The position numbers were made by a program, and so were the translations under genes. A stretch of 36,135 nt of DNA from DAOOVD01 sp035369845 (GTDB lineage Bacteria > Bacillota > Desulfotomaculia > Desulfotomaculales > Pelotomaculaceae). The stretch's first letter is position 1; every line of letters begins with the position of its first letter. The stretch covers positions 1 through 36,135 of the forward strand of contig DAOOVD010000028.1 in the NCBI GenBank assembly GCA_035369845.1, given 5' to 3'. The notes under the pieces were generated by a model. It saw only the letters and a program-made list of their open reading frames with translations, ran no database searches and was not told where the DNA came from. Shown one piece after another: positions 8,846 through 16,721 of this stretch.

Positions 8846-9751
8846 GTGAGTAAGGCATCCTACCTGGATCTGCCTGCCGGTGAACTGGAGAAAAGGGCTG
8901 AGATTGCGTTTTCACGGCTGGCGGATTGCACGGTTTGCGCACACGAGTGCCGCGTCAACCGTCTGAAGGGAGAACTGGGAGTGTGCCGGGGCGGCAGGTA
9001 CGCCGCCGTTGACAGCTACGGCCCGCATTTCGGAGAGGAGGCTCCGCTGGTCGGAACCGGGGGTTCGGGAACCATCTTTTTTGCTTTTTGCAATCTCAAG
9101 TGCCTGTTCTGTCAGAACTATGACATAAGCCAGAGGGGAGAAGGTGACGAGGTTTCCGGCCGGAAGCTGGCGGGAATGATGCTCGACCTGCAGAAAAGCG
9201 GCTGCCACAATGTAAACCTGGTGTCTCCCAGCCATTTCGTCCCCCAGTTCGTCAAGGCGCTGGCGGCGGCCCGCGGGCAGGGGCTGAAGATTCCGGTGGT
9301 GTACAACACGGGGGGCTACGATTCCCTCGAAACCCTGGATCTGCTGGACGGCATCGTGGACATTTATATGCCGGACATTAAATTCGGGGACGATGAAACG
9401 GGGAAAAAATATACGGGTGCGGACCGCTACTTTACTGTAGCCAGGCAGGCGGTGAAGAAAATGCACGAGCAGGTGGGCGATCTGGTGTTGGACGAACGGG
9501 GGGTGGCCGTCCGGGGGCTGCTGGTTAGGCATCTGGTTCTTCCCGAAAATCTCGCCCGGACCGGACAGGTTATGGAATTCCTGGCTGAAGATATATCCGT
9601 CAACACTTTTGTCAATATCATGGATCAGTATTACCCGGCTTTTAAGGCCTTCAGGCACCCCGAGCTGAACAGGCGGATCACCGGGGAGGAATACCGCCGT
9701 GCGGTGGAGGCGGCCGAGAAGGCCGGCCTGAAGAGGATTTACACGCGATGA
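8846..9751 (+). CDS. pflX: PflX-type radical SAM protein (pyruvate formate-lyase activase homologue)
   Basis: 301 residues from GTG 8846 with AGGGGGA at 8834-8840. It carries the radical SAM [4Fe-4S] motif CNLKCLFC (Cys82, Cys86, Cys89) and an N-terminal cysteine cluster (Cys28, 31, 35, 47) typical of the COG1313 PflX group. The rest is a TIM-barrel-like core with VVYNTGGYDS and YMPDIKFGDD. It presumably cleaves S-adenosylmethionine to make a 5'-deoxyadenosyl radical; the target is unknown, and no glycyl-radical enzyme is nearby. It follows ychF at 16 bp and precedes the DUF2148 gene by 35 bp, consistent with one operon. Confidence 0.88.
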   Translation: MSKASYLDLPAGELEKRAEIAFSRLADCTVCAHECRVNRLKGELGVCRGGRYAAVDSYGPHFGEEAPLVGTGGSGTIFFAFCNLKCLFCQNYDISQRGEGDEVSGRKLAGMMLDLQKSGCHNVNLVSPSHFVPQFVKALAAARGQGLKIPVVYNTGGYDSLETLDLLDGIVDIYMPDIKFGDDETGKKYTGADRYFTVARQAVKKMHEQVGDLVLDERGVAVRGLLVRHLVLPENLARTGQVMEFLAEDISVNTFVNIMDQYYPAFKAFRHPELNRRITGEEYRRAVEAAEKAGLKRIYTR

Positions 9752-9786
9752 GCGGTTGAATAAAGTTTTTGAAGGAGATGAGTTCA

Positions 9787-10314
9787 ATGAAAGAGACGAT
9801 GCTGACGGTGGCGGGGTTGATGGAGCTTTCGGCCCGCACCGCTCCGAAATCAGCGGGCCAGGATTTCATCAAGACAAAGATTATTTGCGGAGAAGATTTG
9901 AAGAAATTGGCCGACGCGATGGAACAATACGGGAAGGAAAAAGGCGCCCCGAATTTCGACCGGGACGGGGACAACGTCCGGAATTCGGACGCGCTTCTCC
10001 TGGTCTCCCTGGCCGGCCACAAACCGCTGGGTCTTAACTGCGGCGCCTGCGGCTATAGCCTGTGTTCCGAACTCAAACCCCGGGAAGGGCCCGAGTTTGC
10101 CGGCCCCCTGTGCGCCTGGCGCGTTCTGGATCTGGGAATAGCCCTGGGTTCGGCGGCGAAGACCGCCGGCATACTCAACGCCGACAACCGCATAATGTAC
10201 CGGCCCGGCGTTGTCGCAAGGAAAATTGGCATGATCGACGGGGAGCTTGTCGTGGGGATACCCATTTCGGCTACAGGCAAAAGCATATACTTCGACCGGG
10301 TTGCAAAAAAATAA
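9787..10314 (+). CDS. DUF2148 ferredoxin-like Fe-S protein
   Basis: 175 residues from ATG 9787, chosen because GAAGGAG (9771-9777) lies nine bases upstream; TTG 9769 and ATG 9778 are in frame but overlap or crowd that site. Seen: a four-cysteine set, Cys85, Cys88, Cys93 (LNCGACGYSLC) and Cys109 (GPLCAWRVLDLGIALG), as expected for a [4Fe-4S] cluster in this family. The N-terminal half (about 1-60) is helical and resembles the family's ligand-sensing part. Function is not established. It sits between a radical SAM gene and the flavin-dependent IPP isomerase; possible redox support for either is speculative. Confidence 0.85.
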   Translation: MKETMLTVAGLMELSARTAPKSAGQDFIKTKIICGEDLKKLADAMEQYGKEKGAPNFDRDGDNVRNSDALLLVSLAGHKPLGLNCGACGYSLCSELKPREGPEFAGPLCAWRVLDLGIALGSAAKTAGILNADNRIMYRPGVVARKIGMIDGELVVGIPISATGKSIYFDRVAKK

Positions 10315-10341
10315 GGAAAATTCCCTGGGGGTTACACAATC

Positions 10342-11391
10342 CTGAGACAGCAGAGAAAACTGGACCACTTGAATTATGCCCTTAAAGCCGGGAAGCCCGG
10401 AATTCCAAGCGGTTTTGAAGATGTGCGCCTTGTTCACAACTCCCTGCCCGGGTTGAAACTGGACGAGGCGGACACGTCGTGCGTTTTTTTGGGCAAGAAG
10501 CTGAACGCCCCGCTTTTAATAAATGCCATGACCGGCGGACATCCGGAGGTTAAAAAAATAAACAGGGCCTTCGCCGGCGCGGCCCGCGATTTCGGGATAG
10601 CAATGGCGGTCGGTTCGCAGATGGCCGGCCTTGAAGATCACCGCCTGCGCGACACCTACGCGGTTGTCAGGGAGGAGAATCCCGACGGCGTGATTCTGGC
10701 TAATGTGAGCGCGGGTCTTCCTTTTGACTGGGCAGCCGCGGCGGTAGAGATGGTTTCGGCCGACGGCCTTCAGCTATACCTCAACGTTCCACAGGAACTG
10801 GTGATGCCCGAAGGGGACAGGGACTTCACGGGAGTTGTCGAAAATATCCGGCACGTTGTTTCTTCGCTTGAAGTCCCGGTAATAGTGAAAGAGGTCGGGT
10901 TCGGAATCTCCAGGGAAACCGCCGCCGCCGTTTATGATGCGGGAGTCAGGCACATTGACGTGGGCGGACAGGGAGGCACGAATTTTGTCGCCGTCGAACA
11001 ATGGCGCACCGGCAGAACTGCCGGAAGCGCCATGGTGAACTGGGGCATCCCCACTGCGGCCAGCCTCCTCGAAGTTTTGAGCCTGAATCTGCCGGTCTTT
11101 GCCATCGCCAGCGGGGGGCTGAACAACGGCGTGGACGCGGCCAAGGCGCTTTCCCTGGGAGCGGGAATGGCCGGAATGGCCGGCTGTCTGCTCAGGGCCA
11201 TGCTGGAAGGGTCCGAGGAGATACTGCGCAACCTCATCGAAAACATCGTGAAGGAACTGCGTCTGGCCATGCTGCTTACCGGCGCCTCCAACCTCGAACA
11301 GCTGAAGAGCAAACCGGTGCTGATCACCGGCCGGACAGCCGAGTGGGCGGAGAGGAGAGGGATAGACGTCAACTGCTATGCGAGGAGATAA
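10342..11391 (+). CDS. fni: Type 2 isopentenyl-diphosphate delta-isomerase
   Basis: Interconverts IPP and DMAPP using reduced FMN, in isoprenoid synthesis. Seen: GFEDVRLVHNSLP, NAMTGGHP, GVILANVSA, VIVKEVGFGIS, HIDVGGQGGTNF and IASGGLNNG, all typical FMN- and phosphate-binding segments of this TIM-barrel family. The first canonical start is TTG 10369, but the codons before it read RQQRKLDH and match the conserved RK-x2-H N-terminus of the family. The gene therefore appears to start upstream, at CTG 10342 (349 residues, the normal length) or ATC 10339; GGGGG at 10327-10331 is suitably placed. The same frame is closed by the stop of the preceding gene at 10312-10314, so no ATG/GTG/TTG exists between. 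Confidence 0.9.
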   Translation: MRQQRKLDHLNYALKAGKPGIPSGFEDVRLVHNSLPGLKLDEADTSCVFLGKKLNAPLLINAMTGGHPEVKKINRAFAGAARDFGIAMAVGSQMAGLEDHRLRDTYAVVREENPDGVILANVSAGLPFDWAAAAVEMVSADGLQLYLNVPQELVMPEGDRDFTGVVENIRHVVSSLEVPVIVKEVGFGISRETAAAVYDAGVRHIDVGGQGGTNFVAVEQWRTGRTAGSAMVNWGIPTAASLLEVLSLNLPVFAIASGGLNNGVDAAKALSLGAGMAGMAGCLLRAMLEGSEEILRNLIENIVKELRLAMLLTGASNLEQLKSKPVLITGRTAEWAERRGIDVNCYARR

Positions 11392-11460
11392 TCTTTTAAT
11401 ATTTGAAGGAAAACAGTTTTTTGTGTAATATTAATATAAGTACATAAGGAAATATCTGCC

Positions 11461-11688
11461 CGACAGGTGCCCGCAAGGGAGAATAGGGAATCAGGTGCAA
11501 GGCCTGAGCGGTCCCGCCACTGTAAAACGGAGCACTGCCGCATGTGCTGCCACTGTCCGGGGCGTTCGGTTTTGACGGTGTGCCGCTTTTCACAGCGTCA
11601 GGCTGATGGAGCGTGTCCACGGCCGTACCGGATGCGGACGGGAAGGCGCGGCAGGGCAATGAACGTAAGCCAGGAGACCTGCCTGTCG
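11461..11688 (+). promoter_or_regulatory. Cobalamin (B12) riboswitch
   Basis: Conserved core elements are present in order: GAATAGGGAA at 11481-11490, GCGGTCCCGCCACTG near 11508-11522, and the B12 box AGCCAGGAGACCTGCC at 11668-11683. The closing P1 helix is a perfect 7 bp, CGACAGG (11461-11467) with CCTGTCG (11682-11688). It lies directly upstream of a terminator and cobT, so it should lower cobT expression when adenosylcobalamin or a related cobalamin is abundant. Confidence 0.95.
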
Positions 11689-11730
11689 GAAAAATCACCC
11701 GCGGAGAAGGGGTGTACCGGTGGATGATGG

Positions 11731-11770
11731 TAAAATCCACGGCTCAAGAGGGCTGTGGATTTTATTTTTT
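11731..11770 (+). terminator. Riboswitch-controlled intrinsic terminator
   Basis: A 13-bp stem with one G-U pair (11731-11743 with 11752-11764), an 8-nt loop, then six T (11765-11770). GTGGAT at 11720-11725 is identical to the 3' arm at 11755-11760, so both can pair with ATCCAC at 11735-11740. This gives a ready antiterminator/terminator choice linked to the riboswitch. Confidence 0.88.
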
Positions 11771-11801
11771 TAAAAAATAAATAACACGGGGAGGGTAAAT
11801 T

Positions 11802-12869
11802 ATGTTGCTGGAAAAAACGATAGGAGCAATCGGTGACTTGAACCAGGACGCCATGCAGGAGGCCCGGAACCGGCTGGACAGCCTGATCAAGCCTCCGGGA
11901 AGCCTCGGGATTCTCGAGGAAATGGCGGTGCGCCTGGCGGGGATTACCGGGAATCCGAGGCCGGTAGTGAGAGGCAAGTCGGTGATCGTTATGGCCGGCG
12001 ATCACGGAGTGGTTGAGGAGGGTGTAAGCGTGGCCCCCCGGGAGATAACCGCCCAAATGCTGCCCGCCTTTCTTGCCGGGACCGCCGGTATCGGCGTGCT
12101 GGCCAAACATGCCGGGGCGAAAGTTGTCGTTGTGGATGTGGGGGTGGCCGTTCCGGTTGATTTCCCGGGTGTTTTGCAGCGCAAGGTGAAGGCGGGTACC
12201 GGCAACATCGCCGCCGGCCCGGCCATGTCGAGGGAGGAGGCTGTCAAGGCAATAGAAGTGGGAATAGAGGTTGCCGGGGAAGAAATAGATCTGGGCGCCA
12301 CCCTGCTGGCCACCGGGGACATGGGAATAGGCAATACGACGCCGAGCAGCGTCATTCTGGCGGCAATCGGCGGCTTTACGGCGGAAGAGGTGGCGGGCAG
12401 GGGAACGCTGATCAACGACCGGGTGATGAAGCTGAAAATTGGCGCCATAAAGCGCGCCCTTGAGATAAACCGGCCCGATCCCCAGGACGGCCTGGATGTC
12501 CTGTCGAAGGTGGGCGGTCTCGAAATTGCGGCGCTGGCCGGTGTAATTCTGGGCGCGGCGGCAAGACGGGTGCCGGTTCTGATTGACGGTTTCATCACTT
12601 CCGCGGCCGCCCTGATTGCCTTCAAGCTCCAGCCCAAAGCGCGCGATTACATGATTGCCTCCCACCTCTCCGGTGAGCAGGGGCACCGCCTGATGCTGGA
12701 GCTATTGGGCCTGACCCCGGTTATTCACCTGAATATGCGCCTCGGTGAAGGTACTGGTGCGGTCCTGACCATGCACCTGGTCGAAGCCGCCACCAAAGTT
12801 ATCAGAGAAATGGCCTCTTTCGGCGAGGCGGGAGTGTCGAACCTAGACGAGGATAAAATCTTGAAATAA
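11802..12869 (+). CDS. cobT: Nicotinate-nucleotide--dimethylbenzimidazole phosphoribosyltransferase
   Basis: 355 residues. It transfers phosphoribose from nicotinate mononucleotide to the lower-ligand base, an early step of nucleotide-loop assembly in cobalamin synthesis. Seen: IKPPGSLGILEEMA near the N-terminus, VMAGDHGVVEEGVS, GDMGIGNTTPS and MRLGEGTGAVL, whose glutamate (Glu316) corresponds to the catalytic base of the family. GGGGAGGG precedes ATG 11802. It is the only cobalamin gene in the window and is under the riboswitch and terminator just upstream. Downstream lies a group II intron relic rather than another cob gene. Confidence 0.96.
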   Translation: MLLEKTIGAIGDLNQDAMQEARNRLDSLIKPPGSLGILEEMAVRLAGITGNPRPVVRGKSVIVMAGDHGVVEEGVSVAPREITAQMLPAFLAGTAGIGVLAKHAGAKVVVVDVGVAVPVDFPGVLQRKVKAGTGNIAAGPAMSREEAVKAIEVGIEVAGEEIDLGATLLATGDMGIGNTTPSSVILAAIGGFTAEEVAGRGTLINDRVMKLKIGAIKRALEINRPDPQDGLDVLSKVGGLEIAALAGVILGAAARRVPVLIDGFITSAAALIAFKLQPKARDYMIASHLSGEQGHRLMLELLGLTPVIHLNMRLGEGTGAVLTMHLVEAATKVIREMASFGEAGVSNLDEDKILK

Positions 12870-12870
12870 C

Positions 12871-13036
12871 AGTCAGCCGGCTATTCTACAGGGAAAAGCG
12901 CCTCCAGGAGCCGGATGCGAGGCCCGTATGTCCGGTTCTGTGAGAGTGATAACGCCGCAGCAAAATTACTGCGGCGCTACCCTGCTCGATTGAAAAGGAA
13001 ACATTTGAATTAGCTAAACTGCTCAACCGGCTGACT
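12871..13036. repeat. 10-bp perfect inverted repeat enclosing the intron relic
   Basis: AGTCAGCCGG at 12871-12880 and its exact reverse complement CCGGCTGACT at 13027-13036, 146 bp apart. The left arm begins two bases after the cobT stop; the right arm ends inside the stop codon of the convergent FBP aldolase/phosphatase gene. It could mark the ends of an inserted segment or form a base-paired stem in read-through RNA. Confidence 0.5.
12908..12990 (+). mobile_element. Group II intron 3'-end relic (domains V and VI)
   Basis: 12908-12938 folds as domain V: GAGCCGGA (12908-12915) pairs with TCCGGTTC (12931-12938), the catalytic AGC triad is in place, there is a two-base bulge (12929-12930), and a short distal stem TGCG/CGTA closes a 5-nt loop. 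Length is 31 nt against about 34 in active introns. Domain VI follows: CGCCGCAG (12953-12960) with CTGCGGCG (12969-12976), then CTACCC and a likely 3' splice site near CTCGAT (12985-12990). No domains I-IV or maturase gene are present, so this is a truncated remnant. Confidence 0.65.
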
Positions 13037-14129
13037 AGCGAAGCTTCTCGAAGCGGTCTTTGAGGCGCTTGCTGACATCGGGCATGGTGGTGTACTCCAT
13101 CTCTTCGAGGTGCAGGCGGTGAGGTTCAAACGGACCCATGCTGCGCATATAGGAGGCGATCTCATTGGCTTTTTGCCGGGCCAGGTCGTAGGACGGGTCG
13201 GCGAAAAAGTCCTGCGGCCCGACCAGCTTGCCTTCGCAGAGCTGAAAACCGAGAGCGGCCACCCTGGGCGGTCCGTCGAATCTGGTGGGATTGGACTGGG
13301 CCACGGAAACCGGCATGAGCGGTCCGCTGTGGGAACCCCTCATCCAGCCCGATACCAGGTGGGGGTTGGAGAACGGCTCCAAAGCCTCGCCTACAGCGGG
13401 AAAACCGCTCTGACAGCGCACGATCAGCACCGGGTCGTCTTTGCCCACGTAGCGGCCGGCCATCAGGTTAAGACGCTGGGTGCTTGAAGTGGCGGCAATC
13501 TCATTGGTGCCCTTTTGAAAAACAGATTTTACCGAATAGCGGCCGGGCGCCCCGATAAACACCAGCATATCGTAAAGCTCCTCGGGGCAGGAGAAAGTGA
13601 CCTTTTTGTTTTCAAGCAGATCACGGATTTCGAACAAAAAGCCGTCGTGCATTTTCGGATCGATTACCAGGCCGATGGTGTTGAAAGGATCGGCGAACAT
13701 CTTGTAAAGCGGGAGATTCCATGCGCCCGGCTCGGTTTTGTCGGCCATAAAAACGATCACAGGCTCGCTGGCCCGCTCCACAAATTCCATTTCCGCCACG
13801 CCCGGACCGAGGCCCTTGATGTTTCCGGAAAACGCGTCGGCCAGCAAATCCTGACCGGCTCCGTAAAGTTTTAATTTTTTGGCTATTCTGGTGCAGGAAG
13901 AGAAGGTTTCCCAGGCCAGTTGGTGCACTTCGCCGTTGTCAATGCCGCACTCGTGTGTCATTATCAGGTTGACGTCGTCGCCCACGTGAGTAACGTGGAA
14001 ATCTATGAGAAGCGGACTGCCGGCCAGAATTCCCCTGGCGGTTTCGAGCAGTTCCGGGTGGACGCTGGAGTGGCCGACGAAACCACCGATGTCTGCTTTA
14101 ATAACCGAGAGGGTTATTTTTTTGCCCAT
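13035..14129 (-). CDS. fbp: Bifunctional fructose-1,6-bisphosphate aldolase/phosphatase (class V FBPase)
   Basis: 364 residues from ATG 14129, which has AGGAGG eight bases upstream; an in-frame ATG at 14183 lacks a ribosome binding site. The enzyme condenses triose phosphates and then dephosphorylates the product, driving gluconeogenesis one way. Seen: KITLSVIKADIGGFVGHSS with metal-binding Asp13 and His20, HVGDD (Asp51/52), FMADKTEPGAWN, and GRYSVK with the tyrosine and Schiff-base lysine (Tyr198, Lys201). The family is typical of archaea and deep-branching or autotrophic bacteria, so its presence fits an anaerobe that builds sugars from C2/C3 units. It is monocistronic and convergent with cobT. 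Confidence 0.93.
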   Translation of the reverse strand: MGKKITLSVIKADIGGFVGHSSVHPELLETARGILAGSPLLIDFHVTHVGDDVNLIMTHECGIDNGEVHQLAWETFSSCTRIAKKLKLYGAGQDLLADAFSGNIKGLGPGVAEMEFVERASEPVIVFMADKTEPGAWNLPLYKMFADPFNTIGLVIDPKMHDGFLFEIRDLLENKKVTFSCPEELYDMLVFIGAPGRYSVKSVFQKGTNEIAATSSTQRLNLMAGRYVGKDDPVLIVRCQSGFPAVGEALEPFSNPHLVSGWMRGSHSGPLMPVSVAQSNPTRFDGPPRVAALGFQLCEGKLVGPQDFFADPSYDLARQKANEIASYMRSMGPFEPHRLHLEEMEYTTMPDVSKRLKDRFEKLR

Positions 14130-14457
14130 GACTATCCTCCTTGAAATTTTTTTGGTGTTATAATATTCTATACTGTGTTGCATTTCCCTCCATATTCACT
14201 TAAAATTTTTTCTTATATAAAAATAAATGATGTCATATTTGAAGATAAGGACAAATTGAGCCATACTAAATAAAGATAAATGGTAATATTAAGCAGCCAA
14301 AGAAAAGAGTTCTTATGGATTATATTCCAGGAAGCTTTTCAATATGAGCGGAAGTAAAAAATTGAACGCGGGAGTGTACGGGACCTCCGCAAGATCTTAA
14401 AATAAACAGAAGAGAGACTGCCAAAAATCAGGAAAAATCTAGCGGCGGAGGTGCTCT
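14130..14457. other. Divergent AT-rich intergenic region, 328 bp
   Basis: Lies between the FBP aldolase/phosphatase gene (minus) and a small plus-strand gene. It includes the former's AGGAGG site at 14136-14141 and the latter's GGAGGTG at 14447-14453. No clear promoter pair, repeat or RNA motif stands out. Confidence 0.5.
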
Positions 14458-14664
14458 GTGAAGAGGGATTTTTACAAACTGGGGGGATTCGTTTATCAGG
14501 TTATTGCCGAGCCGGAAAACGGCGGCTGGGTCGGCAGGTGGTTTTGCCCGTTGTGCGGGCAGAGCGGCGAGACCGTCAATAAATACTCTTCGGAATGCGA
14601 AGCCGTATTTTCGGCCAGGGATGAGGCTGGAGAACATTACAACCGCCTGCATGCCGTCGGATAG
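14458..14664 (+). CDS. Small hypothetical protein with a CPLC knuckle, 68 aa
   Basis: GTG 14458 follows GGAGGTG (14447-14453) at a good distance. The protein reads as a compact domain with FVYQVIAEPENGGWVGRWF, then one CPLCGQSGE zinc-knuckle-like motif, a lone further Cys and a C-terminal HYNRLH. The Cys-x2-Cys plus late His pattern suggests a single metal site, possibly a C2H2-like or zinc-ribbon-like fold. No family recognised. It precedes the membrane-anchored nuclease-fold gene by 122 bp in the same direction. Confidence 0.65.
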   Translation: MKRDFYKLGGFVYQVIAEPENGGWVGRWFCPLCGQSGETVNKYSSECEAVFSARDEAGEHYNRLHAVG

Positions 14665-14786
14665 GTGAAAAAACCGTCTGTGTCCTGGCGCGCTTTAACG
14701 GGGGAGTTGAACGGAGGAAGGAAAATTGTAAAAAGCCGACGAATGTATAGGTGAGTTTGCATTCCGGACGAAAGGAACTGTAGCCA

Positions 14787-15497
14787 TTGGAAAAGCCTAA
14801 CGTTGCCGACTACGGTTTGACGGAGAAAGAAATTGAAAAACTGAAAAAGAGGGATGCCGACGCCAAAAAAGCATTATTCATCGTTACGGTTGTGGTGACT
14901 GCGGCATACTCGGTGTGCCAGGCCGTGAACGACACGGACAGTGTAAGGCTGGTTCTCTACACGGTTCCCTTTTACGGATTTCTGGGCATGGTCGGCGGCG
15001 CCATGCTGGGCGCCGTCATGATTGCGGTTTATTCTTCGCTGGCCGATCTGTTCCACCCCGGTTTTGCCAGGTTGAAGAAGTATGAAGAAGCCAAAACCAG
15101 GTACGAAGAGCCGCTGATCAGGCAGAAGATCGATTTCTGGCGCGGTTTGACCGGCGGGGAAGCCGTACGCGAGTTGGCCGGGCTGTTTGAAAAAAGCGGG
15201 TACAGGGTTGCCGGCAATTCTCCGGCGGATAATAAAGGGGCCGACCTGTTTCTTGAGAAGGAAGGCAGGACCAGTATTGTAAAGTGCGCGGTCCGTGAAA
15301 AACCGGTGGAATCCGGCACGGCCGCGGAACTGTACGGCACTCTCGTCAATTCCGGGGCGGATGAAGCGATCCTCGTTTCTCTTTCCGGCTTTACCCGCGG
15401 GGCCAGAAGATATGCACGGGGCAAGCCGGTGACGCTGATGGATTTGCCGGACGTTATCCTGATGCAGGAGGGGTTGAGCGCCGGGGGTCGGGACTGA
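14787..15497 (+). CDS. Membrane-anchored Mrr-like (restriction-endonuclease fold) domain protein
   Basis: 236 residues from TTG 14787 with AAAGGAA at 14771-14777. A charged N-terminal helix (about 10-30) is followed by two hydrophobic segments (about 30-46 and 54-82). From about 118 the sequence follows the Mrr_cat pattern: helix with GEAVRELAGLFEKSGY, KGADLFLEKEG with the acidic Asp153, a beta-strand TSIVKCAV, then VSLSGFTRGARRYARGKPV. In active members the strand carries Q-x-K; here it is K-x-A (Lys166, Ala168), so the catalytic lysine is missing or displaced. It may bind rather than cut nucleic acid; this is inference. Confidence 0.65.
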   Translation: MEKPNVADYGLTEKEIEKLKKRDADAKKALFIVTVVVTAAYSVCQAVNDTDSVRLVLYTVPFYGFLGMVGGAMLGAVMIAVYSSLADLFHPGFARLKKYEEAKTRYEEPLIRQKIDFWRGLTGGEAVRELAGLFEKSGYRVAGNSPADNKGADLFLEKEGRTSIVKCAVREKPVESGTAAELYGTLVNSGADEAILVSLSGFTRGARRYARGKPVTLMDLPDVILMQEGLSAGGRD

Positions 15498-15516
15498 GGC
15501 GCCGACAACACCAAAG

Positions 15517-15543
15517 ACGGCGGCACCGTTTTTGCGCCGCCGT
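15517..15543. terminator. Bidirectional terminator hairpin
   Basis: ACGGCGGC (15517-15524) pairs with GCCGCCGT (15536-15543), an 8-bp GC-rich stem with an 11-nt loop, between two convergent genes that end at 15497 and 15549. T-rich sequence follows on the plus side. Confidence 0.6.
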
Positions 15544-15548
15544 TATTA

Positions 15549-16721
15549 TTAGTCCCAGAACGCCCCGAAGACCATGCCCGCGGCCGCGGACAGTCCGATT
15601 ACGAGAGAAACAAATGCAACCGTCTTTTTGGTTCCCAGAATCTGCCGGATAACGATCATGCTCGGCAGGCTCAGCGCCGGCCCCGCAAGGAGAAGGGCGA
15701 GCGCAGGGCCTTTGCCCATCCCGCTGCCCAGCAGGCCTTGCAGGATGGGCACTTCGGTAAGGGTGGCGAAGTACATGAAGGCGCCCGCGATGGAGGCGAT
15801 CAGGTTGGCGCCAAGCGAGTTGCCGCCAACCAGTGCAGAAATGTATTTCGCCGGGATAATCCCGTTGTCGACGTCCGGCCTGCCCATCAAGAAACCGGAT
15901 ACCAGCACGCCTCCCAGGAGCAGGGGGAAGATCTGCTTGACAAATCCCCAGGTCGATTCTATCCAGTCCAGCATTTCTTTTTTATCGAACCAGAGCTTTA
16001 ATATAACTGCCAGGATCGTCAGGAAAACTGCGGTGAGGTGCCAGTGAATCCGGTATACGGCGTTGAACAGGCCCACCGGCTGCGGCGGCTTGCCCCAGGC
16101 CGCGAAGATGAGGATAAAGACCATCGTGGCGAAATAAGCCGTGTACTGCCACAAGGCCCGCCTATCCTCCGGAGGTGACGGCAGATTCAGCGCTGCCGCT
16201 TCTTTTTCTCTTTCTTCTTTTATAAAGAGCAGGTGCATTAAGAGCCCTATGATTATAGAGAAAGATACGGCTCCGACTGCCCGCGCCACGCCAAGTTCAA
16301 AACCCAGCACGCGGGCGGTGAGAATGATGGCGAGAACATTGATGGCCGGGCCTGAGTATAAAAAGGCTACGGCCGGCCCGATGCCCGCGCCGCGCTTGTA
16401 GATCCCGGCAAAGAGCGGCAGGACCGTGCAGGAGCATACTGCAAGGACAGTGCCCGACACTGAGGCTACGCTGTAAGAGAGAAGTTTGTTGGCCCCGGCC
16501 CCGAAATATTTCAACACCGACGCCTGCGACACGAAGACCGCAATGGCCCCGGCGATAAAGAAAGCCGGCACCAGGCAGGTCAGCACGTGCTTCTGGGCAT
16601 AGTCCTGGAGCATGTAGAAGGCTTCCAGTATGGCCGACTGCACCCGCGGGTTTTGAAGCGGCAGAAAAAAGGCCAAGAGGAATATAACCAGCATTATCAA
16701 TAATTTGTCGCGTTCTTTCAT
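15549..16721 (-). CDS. COG0701 permease (ArsP-like), 390 aa
   Basis: Polytopic membrane protein with about ten hydrophobic segments. It carries the family's paired signature: VCSCTVLPLFAGIYKRGAG (Cys96, Cys98) and, in the second half, ATLTEVPILQGLLGSGMG and LLAGPALSLPSM. ArsP, the characterised member, exports trivalent methylated arsenicals through conserved cysteines; the wider family is assigned to thiophilic metal(loid) efflux. ATG 16721 has AGAGG upstream. It is downstream of, and probably cotranscribed with, the mini-thioredoxin at 16861-17100, and both face away from an ArsR repressor. Substrate not determined. Confidence 0.85.
   Translation of the reverse strand: MKERDKLLIMLVIFLLAFFLPLQNPRVQSAILEAFYMLQDYAQKHVLTCLVPAFFIAGAIAVFVSQASVLKYFGAGANKLLSYSVASVSGTVLAVCSCTVLPLFAGIYKRGAGIGPAVAFLYSGPAINVLAIILTARVLGFELGVARAVGAVSFSIIIGLLMHLLFIKEEREKEAAALNLPSPPEDRRALWQYTAYFATMVFILIFAAWGKPPQPVGLFNAVYRIHWHLTAVFLTILAVILKLWFDKKEMLDWIESTWGFVKQIFPLLLGGVLVSGFLMGRPDVDNGIIPAKYISALVGGNSLGANLIASIAGAFMYFATLTEVPILQGLLGSGMGKGPALALLLAGPALSLPSMIVIRQILGTKKTVAFVSLVIGLSAAAGMVFGAFWD

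Noticed and set aside
8912..9787. Antisense open frame across the radical SAM gene
   Set aside because: The sense strand has the full radical SAM motif and start signal; the antisense reading has no recognisable domain.
11598..12686. Antisense open frame of 362 codons across the riboswitch and cobT
   Set aside because: It covers a well-defined riboswitch and a clear cobT; no start signal.
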